Assembly: GCA_021397845.1 (NCBI GenBank)
Contig: CM038048.1
Span: 35,400,727 to 35,464,726 of the forward strand
Direction of reading: 5' to 3'
Length of the DNA stretch: 64,000 bases
Source: Areca catechu
Lineage: Eukaryota > Streptophyta > Magnoliopsida > Arecales > Arecaceae
Shown: positions 47,715 through 57,977 of the stretch, piece after piece
Position numbering within the stretch: the stretch's first letter is position 1
How the letters are laid out: the number at the start of each line of letters is the position of its first letter
Position numbers and translations under genes: made by a program
The notes under the pieces: generated by a model
Seen by the model: only the letters and a program-made list of their open reading frames with translations
Told to the model about the DNA's origin: nothing
The model's database searches: none

Positions 47715-47726
47715 TGGCATCAGAGC
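47715..47726 (+). promoter_or_regulatory. G3 primer-binding site
   Basis: TGGCATCAGAGC, one change from the iMet-type site, four bases after the LTR. The gag ATG follows only 33 bases later, so G3 has almost no leader, unlike G1 and G4. Confidence 0.9.
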
Positions 47727-47759
47727 AATAGGTTAGGTTAGGGTCAATTTTAATTTTGC

Positions 47760-48926
47760 ATGACAACTAGGTCAGGAAACAAGTATCAATCAGAACATTC
47801 TTCCTTAGATAACAAAATAGATCCCAGTTTAGAAGCTGCCCTTCAAGTAATCATGGGTAGACTCAAAAAAATTGACAGCAAGTTAGGATCTTTAGATGCC
47901 AGGGTATTAACTCTTGAAGAGGAACGACTAGTGAACACCAATTACCCTATTAGGAACTCTTCATCAAGAATTATAGATCCTAGAGTTCCAGATCCTAGAG
48001 ACCCTAGAGACCGAAATGACTACCTAGATTATGATGGTGGTCGTACTCAAATCCTTCGACCTGACCCTAGGGATCGACATGATTATCCAGGTAATCATCC
48101 AACACTTAGGCCTTATCACAACCCAATTGATCAAGATGAACGAATCATGAGGAGTGTTAAGGTTGACGCCCCAAGTTTTGTAGGTCACCTGGATCCTAAA
48201 GAATATATTGACTGGGAAGCTGATATGGACCATTACTTCTCCTGGTATGATATGTCTGAGGATAGAAAAGTTAGGTTTGCCCAAATGAGATTGTTAGGTC
48301 AAGCAAAGCTATATTGGCACAATGTCCAGAGGTTAGCCATTCATAGGAGACAGGACCCCGTTGGAACATGGGATGAGATGAAGGATAAGCTTTGAGAGAA
48401 GTATCTTCCTGCATCTTATCAACAGCGACTTTTCGACCAATGGCAAAGGTTGACCCAAGGAACTGGACTTGTAAATGATTACATCGATAAATTTGATGAA
48501 TACCTTATGCGATGTAATGTGCGTGAAGACCCATCTGTCACTTTATCCCGGTTTAGAGCTGGTCTGAGAGTGGATATCCAAAAGGAATTGTTTTTGAGAG
48601 AAGTTTATAGTCTAGAGCAAGCATATCAATTAGCTCAAGATTATGAAAGATTTCAGCAAATGTCTATCACTCGTAGATCTGAACTTTCTAGACCAGGAAT
48701 TTTAGGTCCAAGGCCTAGCATGAACCAAGCCTCGACTAGTCCACAACCTAACATTAGTCAGACCCCTGGTAGTCGACCCCCGAGAGATGACAAAGGAAAA
48801 GGGATTATAGGAGAAACTTCCCGTGGAAGTAGCTCTAAGATCTACTGCTTTAGATGTAATGGGATAGGTCATGTAGCTAGCCAATGTCCATCTAGAACCT
48901 TGCATATAGGGACACTTGAAGAATAA
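47760..48926 (+). pseudogene. gag: G3 gag
   Basis: MTTRSGNKYQSEHSS start; a coiled segment (LQVIMGRLKKIDSKLGSLDA); the gag core FVGHLDPKEYIDWEADMDHY and MRLLGQAKLYWHNVQRLAIH; then a single TGA (48393, probably from CGA); then VNDYIDKFDEYLMRCNVRED, EVYSLEQAYQLAQDYERFQ and a complete zinc knuckle CFRCNGIGHVASQC (48846-48887). It stops at 48924. One stop away from a full-length gag of about 388 residues, it is the best-preserved gag in the window. Confidence 0.92.
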
Positions 48927-49372
48927 GAAGATCTAGGTGATGTCCTTGAAGAAGAAGTTTACACTGCTGACCCAGGATTAGCCAATGCCTAAGAAGAACA
49001 AGACCATGAGGTTAGAGCTGAAAAATAATTAGGAGTTAATTTGATTAATAATTTGGATCTAATTGAATATAAAGAACCAGCATTGACACCTGGTGATGTA
49101 TTTGAGCCTGCATTCTTTGAGAGTGATCCTCCTCTTGAGAGTCCACCTTTCCAAAAGAGAGGAAAACACGATGTGATTGAACGAATTTTGGACGAGAAGA
49201 TCAAGTCTTCAAGGAGTCAAAATTGCTACCGCTACCTGGTTCACTGGTGAGGCAGACCGAAGTCAAAGGACTCCTGGATTACTAAAGAGGGGCTACAGAA
49301 CATTGATCCAAATTTATTTGAGCACCTCCAGCCTGACTCAACAGAGTCGAGTTCTCCCCGCCACAGGGGAAA
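48927..49372 (+). pseudogene. pol: G3 deletion junction and chromodomain tail
   Basis: Same frame as gag. After an acidic linker with several stops, the LGV that begins the pre-protease region in G1 is followed within ~10 residues by INNLDLIEYKEPALTPGDVF, the integrase tail, so the deletion junction lies at about 49030-49045. The chromodomain YRYLVHW-stop-GRPKSKDSWITKEG is at 49230-49290, followed by LQNIDPNLFE, ending in the LTR. The polypurine tract is ACAGGGGAAA (49363-49372). Confidence 0.88.
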
Positions 49373-50940
49373 TGATGGGGACATTGAGCCAGTTCAGATC
49401 CAGCCAGTCTAGACCCAGCCAGCCCAGATCTCGGTGCCAGCCCATCACGATTCTTGAAGTATCATTTTATTATTTTATGGGTGTACGGGGATTTAGGATA
49501 TCTCCGAATCGGAGATCAGATTTTTTATTTTTTTAGAGTTATCGGAATACTTAGTCATTCCGATTATTTTGTGATTTATCTTTATCGTTGTTGCTTTATT
49601 TAAGTTATGTTTGCCATGAATAAAAAAATTAGCGAAGACTATTTGAAGAAATCATCTAGGTGCATCTCGACTTCTCTCCCCTCTCTTCTTCTCGACTCTT
49701 TTCCTCCTCTCCGTCTCTTCTCGGATTCCTCTTCTTCCTGGTTCTCTTCTTCTTCTCCTTCCCTCTTCTTCTCGGATTTCTCTCTCCCTCATTTCTAATC
49801 CTGGTTAATCCTAAGTTCCCAGATATTACAAAGCCCTCCTATGAAGCAAGATCTCAGCCCGAAAAGCCAGCCTTCCTCCGGCCCAAATTTCCCGTGCAAG
49901 CCATACGACCTGCAGCCGTTCCCAGCCAAGCCGAACCATCGCCCAGCATCACCGCTGGGGAAGCCCCATCCGTCTTCTCCTGCATCGCCACCGAGCTGAA
50001 GACCCTGCAGCCGCAGCCCTCCACGACCACCGCCCATTCCGCCTAGCCCCTGCATCGGATCCACTACAGCCGAAGGTCCCTCCCGTGAAGTTATTCCCGC
50101 CAGATCTGCCCGTGCAAGTCACTATCGGCCGACCCCTTCCCGTTCGGTCCCTGCCACCATGCCCTCCACGGTCATCGCAAGTCAGCCGCCACCCGCCATC
50201 GGGACCACCGCCGTCGCCGCCCAGTCCCGTCACTGGCAAGATCCCGCCGGATCTCCCCTTTCGCCCGAAGCCCCTCTCCTCCGGTGCCTCCATTGTCCCG
50301 TGAACCCTCCCGCTGGTCTTCCGCTCGAAGCCCCTTCCTTCCGCCCCATCCGCTGGCATTCGCCAGCTATCTCCGAGACCACTGCCGGCCGATCCGCCAT
50401 CGTCGCCCAAAGTCGATGCCGGCGAACCCGGCCGCATGGCCTTTGGCCTCCCCTCCCCTGTTTCTTGGTGTTGATTCGTGGTGAAGGAGAAAAAAAAAAA
50501 CACGAACGTGAAAGCATTCACGTTCGCTGCTGCCGACTTCTGCACCGCACGACTCCCAGAGGTACACAGTTCTCAAAATCTCATGGATCTCAAAGCATAG
50601 TTTTCAGAGCATTGTGGTTAAATTAAATTTTGTTTGATTTGGAATTCATTCATTATTTATTTTTTTGGTGTTCCAGGTCCAGCAACTTCTGATCCACCTC
50701 GCTCGTGAACTATTGGTCCGGATTTTGGACGACTTCAGGATGATCTCCCTCTCCCAAATTTCGTGAGATTCCGTGTTTTCGGGTGAGATCCATTTTGATA
50801 ACCTGACCCAATTGATTGTTGGTTACTTTTATTTAATTAGATTTAATTTAATTAAATTGGACATCCTAATCTAGAGATTGTTTCTTAACGATCAATGGTC
50901 TGACACTGGTCTTGATATCAGAGCATACGGTCCCGCATCA
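49373..50940 (+). repeat. G3 3' LTR
   Basis: 1568 bp. The first ~300-380 bp match the 5' LTR; the middle has a different C-rich, Pro/Arg/Ser-coding-like stretch and a self-complementary AACGTGAA..TTCACGTT (50503-50524). The last ~60 bp are again loosely similar (GGTCTGACA.. and ..CCCGCATCA). The overlapping ORFs at 49660-50626 are not supported as genes. Confidence 0.85.
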
Positions 50941-50945
50941 CTTGG

Positions 50946-52610
50946 ACACCCCGGGATCAACCTGCTCGATGTGGTCATCTCTACCAAGCGGCTATTGGTG
51001 CAATTCTCCACCCCTACGGTGTGGGGGAAATAAGGGGGGCACCTCAGCTGATTCAACACTATCTACAAGCTATCCTAAGGGCCAAAAGTTTCGAGGAGGA
51101 TCCCAGCATCGACAACCTTGACCAAAGGGCACAGGATCCCAGAGGTGGTCCAGTTGAATGCCTGTTGATGTATCCACTTGGGACAGACCCGACAAAGATG
51201 GTGCAAATTAGGGCCCAGTTGCAAGAAGAGGAGCAAGCCCAACTATTGAGTTTCCTCTGAGTGAATGCGGACATGTTTGCCTGGATAGCGGCAGACATGC
51301 CTGGGATTCTCCCTGACATCATCACTCATAGGTTGAGCATCGATCAAAGTACTGCCTTGTCTGGCAGAAGAAGAGATGCTTCATCCCGGAGAGGCAATGG
51401 GCGATCAACAAGGAGGTGGAGAAGCTCCTCCGGCTTTGTTCACGAAGAGCAGTATCCTAGCTGGCTGGCGAACATGGTCATGGTCAAGAAGAATAACCGG
51501 AAGTGGAGGATCTATGTGAACTACACCTACGTCAACTGAGCCTGCAAGAAGGATAGCATCCCGCTTCCAAAGATCGACCAACTGGTAGACGCCACCTTGG
51601 GGCACCGATTACTCTCTTTCATGGATGCATTCTCTGGGTACAATCAAATTCGGATGCACCCAGAGGACGAGGAGCACACTGCCTTCATCATGGATCGGAG
51701 GATGTATTGCTATCGGATGATGCTTTTGGCCTAAAGATTGCTGGCGCAACATACCAATGACGGTCAATCAGGTCTTTAAGGACCAGATCAGCCAGAACAT
51801 GCAAGTCTATGTGGACGACATGCTCGTCATGAGCAAGCCGAGGTCAGACCACGTCATCGACCTGGTGAAGGACTTCCAAAATCTTCACCTGCACCAGATG
51901 AAGCTGAACCTAGCAAAGTGCACTTTTGGCATGGCCACCAGGAAGTTTCTAGGATTCATGGTCACCTAGAGGTGAATGGAGGCCAACCTTGAGAAGGTTC
52001 AGGCAATTGTTGACATGGAGCATCCCACCTCAAAGAAGCAAGTCCAACACCTCACGGGCTGGGTAGTCACCCTGAGCCTGTTCATCTCTCGATCTACTGA
52101 CCGCTGCCTACCTTTCTTCAAGGTGCTGTGCAAGGTGCATGACTTCACCTGGACGGAAGAATGCAGTGAAGCATTCAATGAGCTGAAGAAGTTCTTGGCA
52201 TCATCACCACTACTCTCGAGGCCAAAGGATGGAGAGGAACTCTTGTTGTACCTAGCAGTCACCCGGGGGCCGTCAGTTCGATCCTTGTCCGTACAGATAG
52301 GGATGAAGCTCAAAAATTGGTGTATTATGCTAGTAAATTCCTTCGAGATGTGAAGATTAGGTACACCCAATCCGAGAAACTAATTTTTTTCCTTATAATG
52401 TCTGCACAGTGCCTCAGGCCATATTTCCAAGCGCACCCGATCGCGGTCCTGGCGGACCAACCTCTGAGAGCCATACTCAGCCGCCCTAATACTTCTAAAC
52501 GGTGTCTAGCCAAGTGGGCCCTGAAACTCAGTGAGTTCGACATCGCGTACCGACCGAGACCATCTCAGAAGGCCCAGGTGTTGGCTGATTTCCTGGTCGA
52601 GTGCATGAGC
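50946..52610 (+). pseudogene. pol: Tat protease end, reverse transcriptase and first RNase H
   Basis: After the protease end, RT begins with MNADMFAWIAADMPGILPDI (51261) and, past a frame-shifted patch (51360-51440), YPSWLANMVMVKKNNRKWRI, then IPLPKIDQLVDATLGHRLLS, FMDAFSGYNQIRMHPEDEEH and YVDDMLVMSKP (51809-51841, catalytic DD). Thumb and connection follow (KFLGFMVT, 51940; FTWTEECSEAFNELKKF, 52145), then a conventional gypsy RNase H (VYYASKFLRDVKIRYTQSEK, CLRPYFQAHPIAVLADQP), ending KAQVLADFLVE near 52600. Stops and two or more frame changes make it inactive. Confidence 0.9.
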
Positions 52611-52659
52611 ATGGGCGAGGAGCCAGAGGAGATCCCCTTGGAGTGCCGAGCAAAGCTCA

Positions 52660-53100
52660 AAATCGAGGAGGTCTGGGTCCTCCATGTTGATGGCCCATCC
52701 AACTCGGGAGGGAGTGGAGTAGGCTTCATCCTCGTCAATGGCAATCGGGTCGTAGCTGAGTGTGCACTCCATTTTCAATTTGCAGTAACCAACAACCAAA
52801 AGGAGTACGAAGAATTCCTCATGGGATTGAGGGTCTCCCATGAGCTGGGTTTACCCAACGTGAAGGTCTTCACCGACTCTCAGCTGGTGGCCGGACAAGT
52901 CTCAGGAGAATTTGAGACCTGAGATCCCTAAAGATGAAGTACTTGGAGCAGGTATGCTCGAGCACGACAGGCTTCCAGCGCTTCAGCATCTCCCACATCC
53001 CCCGGGGACAGAATGCTCACATCAATGCCCTCTCGAGGCTCTCGACCCTACCTGACTCATCACTAGGGCGCGCCTACATCGAATGCCTCGAAACTCCAAG
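52660..53100 (+). pseudogene. pol: Tat second (archaeal-type) RNase H
   Basis: VWVLHVDGPSNSGGSGVGFI (first Asp), ECALHFQFAVTNNQKEYEEF (Glu), KVFTDSQLVAGQVSGEF (Asp) to 52920; after a stop and frame change, FSISHIPRGQNAHINALSRL (53008). This extra RNase H, with similarity to archaeal/plant RNase HI, is the diagnostic domain of the Tat lineage. Confidence 0.9.
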
Positions 53101-53189
53101 CTATGAGATTTCTAGGAAAGTCCAGCAGGTCACCCCGGAACCTAGTTGGATGGACTGGTACATCACCGATGGCATCCTGCCAGAAGACC

Positions 53190-54369
53190 GCGCGAAGGCT
53201 AGCCTCATCAAGAAGAAGGCTGCGTGCTTCATACTGATGGACGGGCAACTCTACCGCAGGTCCTACTCTTATCCACTCCTGAAGTGCTTGAGATCCATGA
53301 AGGCGGTCTTCGTGCTCCAAGAAATACACGAGGGCCTCTGCGGGAATCACATGGGGGGCAGGATGCTAGCATACAAGGCCCTCCATTAAGGGTATTCTGG
53401 GAGACTATGAGGGAGGATGCTGCCAACTTCATGAAGAAGTGCAATCACATCCAACATCATGGCTGCATATAGTATCAATCGGCAACACCACTCTCTCAGC
53501 TCTCCGCCCCCTGGATGTTTGCACAGTGGGGGATGGACATCCTTGGTCCCTTTCCTCCCGCGTTCGGACAACGCCGATTCTTGATAGTGGCCATCGACTA
53601 CTTCACCAAATGGGTGGAGGCAGAGCCGCTAGCATGGATCACCGAGGCCAAGGTTAGCCAATTCTTCTGGAAGTCAATCATCTGTCGCTTCGGGCTCCCC
53701 CACACCATCATCACCGATAATGGATGGCAGTTCGATAACTGGGAGTTCGAAGAGTTCTGTGCCGGCCTCAATATACATCATCACTTTACCTCGGTAGCTC
53801 ATCCTCAGACCAATGGAGAGGTCGAGGTGACCAATTGAACCATCCTTCAGGGACTCCAAACCAGGTTGGACTAAGCCAAGGGCAAGTGGGCTGAAGAACT
53901 CCCTAGTATCCTTTGGGCCTACCATACGATACCCCGAATGGCCATTGATGAGATGCCTTTCAAGCTTGTCTTTGGCACTGAAGCCATTATCCCGGTGGAA
54001 CTTGGTGTGCCCATGCTACAGGTGGAGCAATATGATGAAGTTGAAAACCTGGCTCGCCTTCTACTCAACTTAGACCTCCTCGAGGAAACGAGAGACAAGG
54101 CTCGACTCTGAATGGTGGCCTACCGATAGTGGGTGGCCCAATACTACAACACGCGGGTAAGGCCAAAGATCTTTCATCCGGGTGATTTGGTGCTGCGGCA
54201 GGCTAAAGCCTCTCAACCCTAGGAGTGCGGTAAACTCTTCCCGAACTGGGAAGGCCCCTACAAGGTGGTCGAGGCTCTCCCCCATGGAGCCTACTACCTT
54301 GTCGAGCTTGACAGCGCCTAGTTTCCATGAACTTGGAATGCCAACAACTTGAGGATGTACTACCAATGA
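53190..54369 (+). pseudogene. pol: Tat integrase
   Basis: Zinc-binding region start (GQLYRRSYSYPLLKCL, then IHEGLCGNHMGGRMLAYKAL) to a stop at 53387, a frame change, then the core: MDILGP (first Asp, 53533), VAIDYFTKWVEAEPLAWITE, FGLPHTIITDNGWQFDN (second Asp, about 53718), HPQTNGEVEVTN (Glu, 53815), then stops. The C-terminal part reads FHPGDLVLRQAKA and GPYKVVEALPHGAYYLVEL (54255-54312) and ends MYYQ-stop at 54367. Integrase inserts the DNA copy. Confidence 0.9.
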
Positions 54370-54465
54370 TGTAAGGCCTCCTCCTATTAATAAATGAATT
54401 CATTTTGGTGCAAATTATCTTTTCCTTGCAGGAATATCACTGCCCGACCCCAGGTCTGGCAGACA

Positions 54466-54717
54466 AGCCGGGAAACTCTAGAAGTCCCGCATCTCGAAAC
54501 CAGTAAACTCTAGAAGCCCCGCACCTCGAGGCCGGGAAACTCCAGAAGCCCCGCACCCCAAAGTCGGGAAACTCCTGAAGCCCTGCACCTCGAGCTGGGA
54601 AACTCTTGAAGCCCCGCACCTCGAGCAAACAAACTCCTGAAGCCCTGCACCTCAAGCAAAGAAACTTCTGAAGCCCCAAACCTTGAAGCTGGGAGACTCC
54701 AGAAGCCCCATACTTTG
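54466..54717. repeat. Minisatellite of 31-33 bp units after Tat integrase
   Basis: Eight units built on 'gggaaactccagaagccccg' plus 'cacctcgag', each 31-33 bp, with moderate divergence. They lie about 100 bp after the integrase stop codon, in the 3' untranslated region. Bases 54718-54917 that follow show no gene. Confidence 0.92.
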
Positions 54718-54917
54718 TCTATCCAAAACCTAGCCTGGTGGGGGCACTTTTCGGACTCCTCAAAGTTCAGCCCCCCAATCGGTTGTATCCCAGGTACGTA
54801 GAGACAGTTTCACCTGGGATTACTCAGGCCTCCTCGAAGTGTTTATCGGCCCTTTGGCCAAGCCAGGAAGAACCCGGAATACACAACCAGCTTCGAAGAG
54901 GTGCATGAAGCCCCTTT

Positions 54918-56233
54918 TGATGTGGCACGATGATGAGAATGCAATCTAAATGATGAATTAAGAAATGAGAGCAATGAAGCCTATTAACAGGTACTAAATT
55001 TCAGATCAAAAGTATTAAGGTAAAGCTATGGAAGGAGCACGAAAATTTGGAACTTACGTCGCGATGTAGTTATTTAAATCCTAGAGAAGATTAGGGCTAA
55101 TGATTATGAAATCTAAACCTAGAAAAACTGTCTTCAATAACCCAGACTTAAGAATATTAGAAGGGAATTGTTACCATGATGAGCACTCCTTGTTGGTGTA
55201 GATTCGTTGAAGCAATCAAATAAACAAGCCCTGGATGAAAAGATGACTCTTCCATCGAAACAAGTTCTCACCATACTTGATCTGATGGCAATGACCCCCT
55301 TCTTGAACTCCGGATCGTAGAAGGAACCCTGCGCAATGAAGGAATTAGGACTAAGCTAATTTGAAGGAATACCAAATCAAAGTAGGAGAAAGGAATTAAG
55401 AAAATAAGTGGTCATTGAGGGAAGATGGGATCCTTGGAGAAGTCATTGGCTTGGGAGGTAGAAGATCACACGCCAAGATTGAAACACAACCACACTACAA
55501 AACACTTGCTTCATAGAAAAACTACTCCTTCTTGTTTCATTATCCAAAAGTTCCCCTTTACCATGGGCGTACAAGAGGCTTTTATTGGCCTTTCAATCAA
55601 TTTGAAATTCCCCATATCATGGAGAAATATTAGGGGGGGTTACATGAAACGTGGAGGATTTGGTGGAGGGTTACATGGAATGTGGAGGATTTGGTGGAGG
55701 GTTACATGGAATGTGGAGGATTTGAATCCTTGGTCCCCACTTGAAGTTGGCGCCTCTTGGTGATTACTTGGCAAGGTGAGTTGGCATGGTGAGGTCCCCA
55801 CTTTGAAGTTGTTTTGATGTGGCACCACTTGGTGATGACTTGGCAAAGTGAGTTGGCATGGCGAGGTGGTTTCCAAATCCAATGATGTGGAAAGGTGAAA
55901 TGGCATGGTGACATGGCGCATCCTTCTCCATGGCACCCCTTGGAGATGACTTGGCAAAAAGGTGATGTGGCATTCTTTGGTGATGAGTTGGCATAGGTGG
56001 TCCATGATGATGTGGCGCTCCAAGTGAAGCTGGTCTGGCCCAATTTCAAGTAGCTCTTGAACTTGACTCAGTATAAAGCCTAATTGACTCTAATTGAACT
56101 TTAAAATCCCAAAAGAAAATAAAACAGGACTCAATAAACATACAGGACTCATACGAGACTTGAGTTCCTAGTCTCAATCCATAAAGAACTTGGTATTAGT
56201 TGAAGCTCCTTTCTGAACCTGGTGCCCCCACCA
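54918..56233 (-). repeat. G4 3' LTR
   Basis: 1316 bp; on the minus strand starts TGGTGGGGGCACCAGG at 56233 and ends CGTGCCACATCA at 54918. Contains two copies of a 31-bp unit ('gtggaggatttggtggaggg'..., 55651-55712) where the 5' LTR has one (59558-59588). The polypurine tract is minus-strand CACCCGGGGAGAAT next to 56234. ORFs of up to 137 residues here recur in the other LTR and have no known domain. Confidence 0.93.
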
Positions 56234-56910
56234 ATTCTCCCCGGGTGGGAGGAACTCAACCCTGTCGAGTATAGTCCAGCCTAGCTTTGATATTGTTCAA
56301 ATAAGTCCGGGTCCAGTCATTGCAGGTCCTCTCTAGCGATTCAGGAGTCGTCAGATTTTTGTCTCCCTTGCCAACGGACCAAATATCGATAGTAATCCTT
56401 ATTTCTGGTAGTGACAATCTTATTATCCATGATTTGTTCAGTTTTCTCTCATTTTTGAGGAATGGTTGTTTGTGGATACTCGGGTAATGGTTCACTCTCA
56501 AAAATATGGTCAGGCCCAAAAGGCTCACTAGGTATCATCATGGGTTCCTTATATTCTATCAAGTCTGAGACATTGAAGGTCGGGTTGATACCTAGGTCTG
56601 AAGGTAATTCCAATATGTAAGCATTAGTCTAATCTTCTTTAGGACTTTAAAGGGGCTTGCACCACGGGTATGTAGTTTCTTGAAAGTCCCGGATGGGAAC
56701 ATGATCTCTCTCATAGAATTCCTTTTTCTTTCTTGAATTAGTCCTATGTTTATAGGATTCATTGCTCAAATTTATTTCATGATGCAAATCCTTAACATGC
56801 TATGCATAGGACTCAGCAGACTCAGAAACTTACACAAGCACTTACGAAATGCAGACTGAACTATGCATCCTTATTGAGAGGAATTTTATTGGACTCTCTA
56901 GGGTCTAAAC
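56234..56910 (-). pseudogene. pol: G4 integrase tail and chromodomain
   Basis: Minus strand: SESAESYA-stop-HVKDLHHEINLSNESYK (about 56820-56740), LPSDLGINPTFNVSDLIEYK, then a chromodomain YYRYLVRWQGRQKSDDS with a stop in place of the Trp, REDLQ-stop-LDPDLFE (56400-56270). It ends close to the LTR. Order and wording are those of G1 and G3, so this is the conserved tail that survives in all three chromoviruses. Confidence 0.85.
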
Positions 56911-57798
56911 CTAACAGATTAATGACTCTCTAGGTTTGACCCTGGTCTGGCATGCACATGAGAATTTACCATGGGTTCCTAGCAAATGCCATAAGGTTTT
57001 CCAAAAGTAGGTAGCAAAAGGAATAGGCCTTAAAAGCTCATGCATCCTAGTAATTTCATCAAAATGAAACTTAATGGCTCTAAAATTATGATAAGACTCA
57101 GGGAAACGCAGGAAATAGGAATCCGAGACTTGGGGTAATTTAGGAGAATCTTGAAACAGACCTTGGTTACTCATGATGACCTTAAGATTAGAATTTTGAT
57201 CTACAGGCAGGATGCTTCTAGGTAGTTGAAGGTCATCAGGAAAGTCTTCTAAAATAATGATTAGGTTCTTCTCAAGTACTTGAAGGAGTTCTTGTGTCGA
57301 AGCTAAAGTATTGGGTTCTTCCTGAGGGCATTGTCTTACGGGAACCAAGTCCTCACTAAATTTTAGTTGTTCTGATGTTTCAGGACTAGGCTCAATAATC
57401 TTTTCTTTACCAAAGGTTTCCTCAGGTAAGGTACTAAAGTTGTTCTCTTCACAGTCTTCCCCTTCATATTCATCTATTAAACTTATGTTAGTCTCATACA
57501 CATATTTACTAGGTTCAGATTTGCCTTCTTCCTTCCCTAGCCCTTCAGTTTGAGGATACCCTAAGTCTTGGGCATTAATGAACTCAACTTGTACTTCAGG
57601 GTTCTTACTCCTATCATTCATATGAGCTAATGGGATAGTAGGAGTTGGTTGGTCTAAGGGAAATTGTTTAGCCAGAATTTGGTTCAATTGGGCCATTAGA
57701 TCATTTAGGCCTTTCAGCATGGTTTCAAGATTCGGGTCCATGGCTACACTTGACTGGGCTTGGATTGGTGAATATGGTGTCCCTGCTCTAGTTGTCAT
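56911..57798 (-). CDS. G4 chimeric ORF (gag start joined to unknown and integrase pieces)
   Basis: Open for ~295 residues from the family start MTTRAGTPYSPIQ at 57798 (the frame is open to 57876). It has a gag N-terminal helix (DPNLETMLKGLNDLMAQLNQ), no gag core or knuckle; then a pre-protease-like stretch (YVYETNISLIDEYEGED, compare G1 at 30255-30300); an acidic, Pro-rich middle (EDFPDDLQLPRSILPVDQ) that I cannot assign; and finally FATYFWKTLWHLLGT, the integrase block found in G1 after DRDVKF. It has no catalytic site. It may be a neutral scar that happens to be open, or a product kept for packaging. Confidence 0.7.
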   Translation of the reverse strand: MTTRAGTPYSPIQAQSSVAMDPNLETMLKGLNDLMAQLNQILAKQFPLDQPTPTIPLAHMNDRSKNPEVQVEFINAQDLGYPQTEGLGKEEGKSEPSKYVYETNISLIDEYEGEDCEENNFSTLPEETFGKEKIIEPSPETSEQLKFSEDLVPVRQCPQEEPNTLASTQELLQVLEKNLIIILEDFPDDLQLPRSILPVDQNSNLKVIMSNQGLFQDSPKLPQVSDSYFLRFPESYHNFRAIKFHFDEITRMHELLRPIPFATYFWKTLWHLLGTHGKFSCACQTRVKPRESLIC

Positions 57799-57939
57799 GC
57801 ATGCAAATGGACTCAAGTTCGAGCTAAGGTTTCCTAGACCTAGAGCACAAATTAGAAGTCTAATTAAGTGAACCAACTAGCTAGTGTTACTTATGGGACT
57901 TAGCCAGGTAGGTGGAGGGGAGTGAAGGTCCCTGATTGC

Positions 57940-57977
57940 CAACCTTAGACACCAATCTGAGATTGGCCAGGTAGGCG
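57940..57977 (-). promoter_or_regulatory. Palindromic leader module, G4 copy
   Basis: Minus-strand CGCCTACCTGG, then the 15-nt palindrome CCAATCTCAGATTGG (57952-57966; 6-bp stem, TCA loop), then TGTCTAAGGTTGG. A partial second module (GTGTCTAGGATTGG, preceded by CTTACTGGC) lies at 58005-58027 and TACCTGGCTAA at 57899-57909. All are in the leader between PBS (58814) and ORF start (57798); the rest of the leader, 58080-58813, shows no coding potential. Confidence 0.55.

Larger units (their letters stand above)
46283..50940 (+). mobile_element. Chromovirus G3 (Ty3/gypsy), large internal deletion
   Basis: 4658 bp between perfect target duplications CTTGG (46278-46282 and 50941-50945) in the Tat protease gene. 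Both LTRs start TGATGGGGACATTGAGCC and end CCGCATCA. The interior is only 1661 bp: PBS, gag with knuckle, a short linker, and the integrase tail plus chromodomain. Protease, RT, RNase H and most of integrase are gone. The two LTRs agree only in their first ~380 bp (see findings). Confidence 0.92.

Noticed and set aside
49660..50626. Overlapping ORFs up to 198 residues in GC-rich DNA
   Set aside because: Inside the G3 3' LTR; low-complexity translations in multiple frames without a domain.
54466..54717. Regularly spaced 31-33 bp repeats, superficially CRISPR-like
   Set aside because: Units are contiguous without unique spacers and lie in a plant retrotransposon 3' region.
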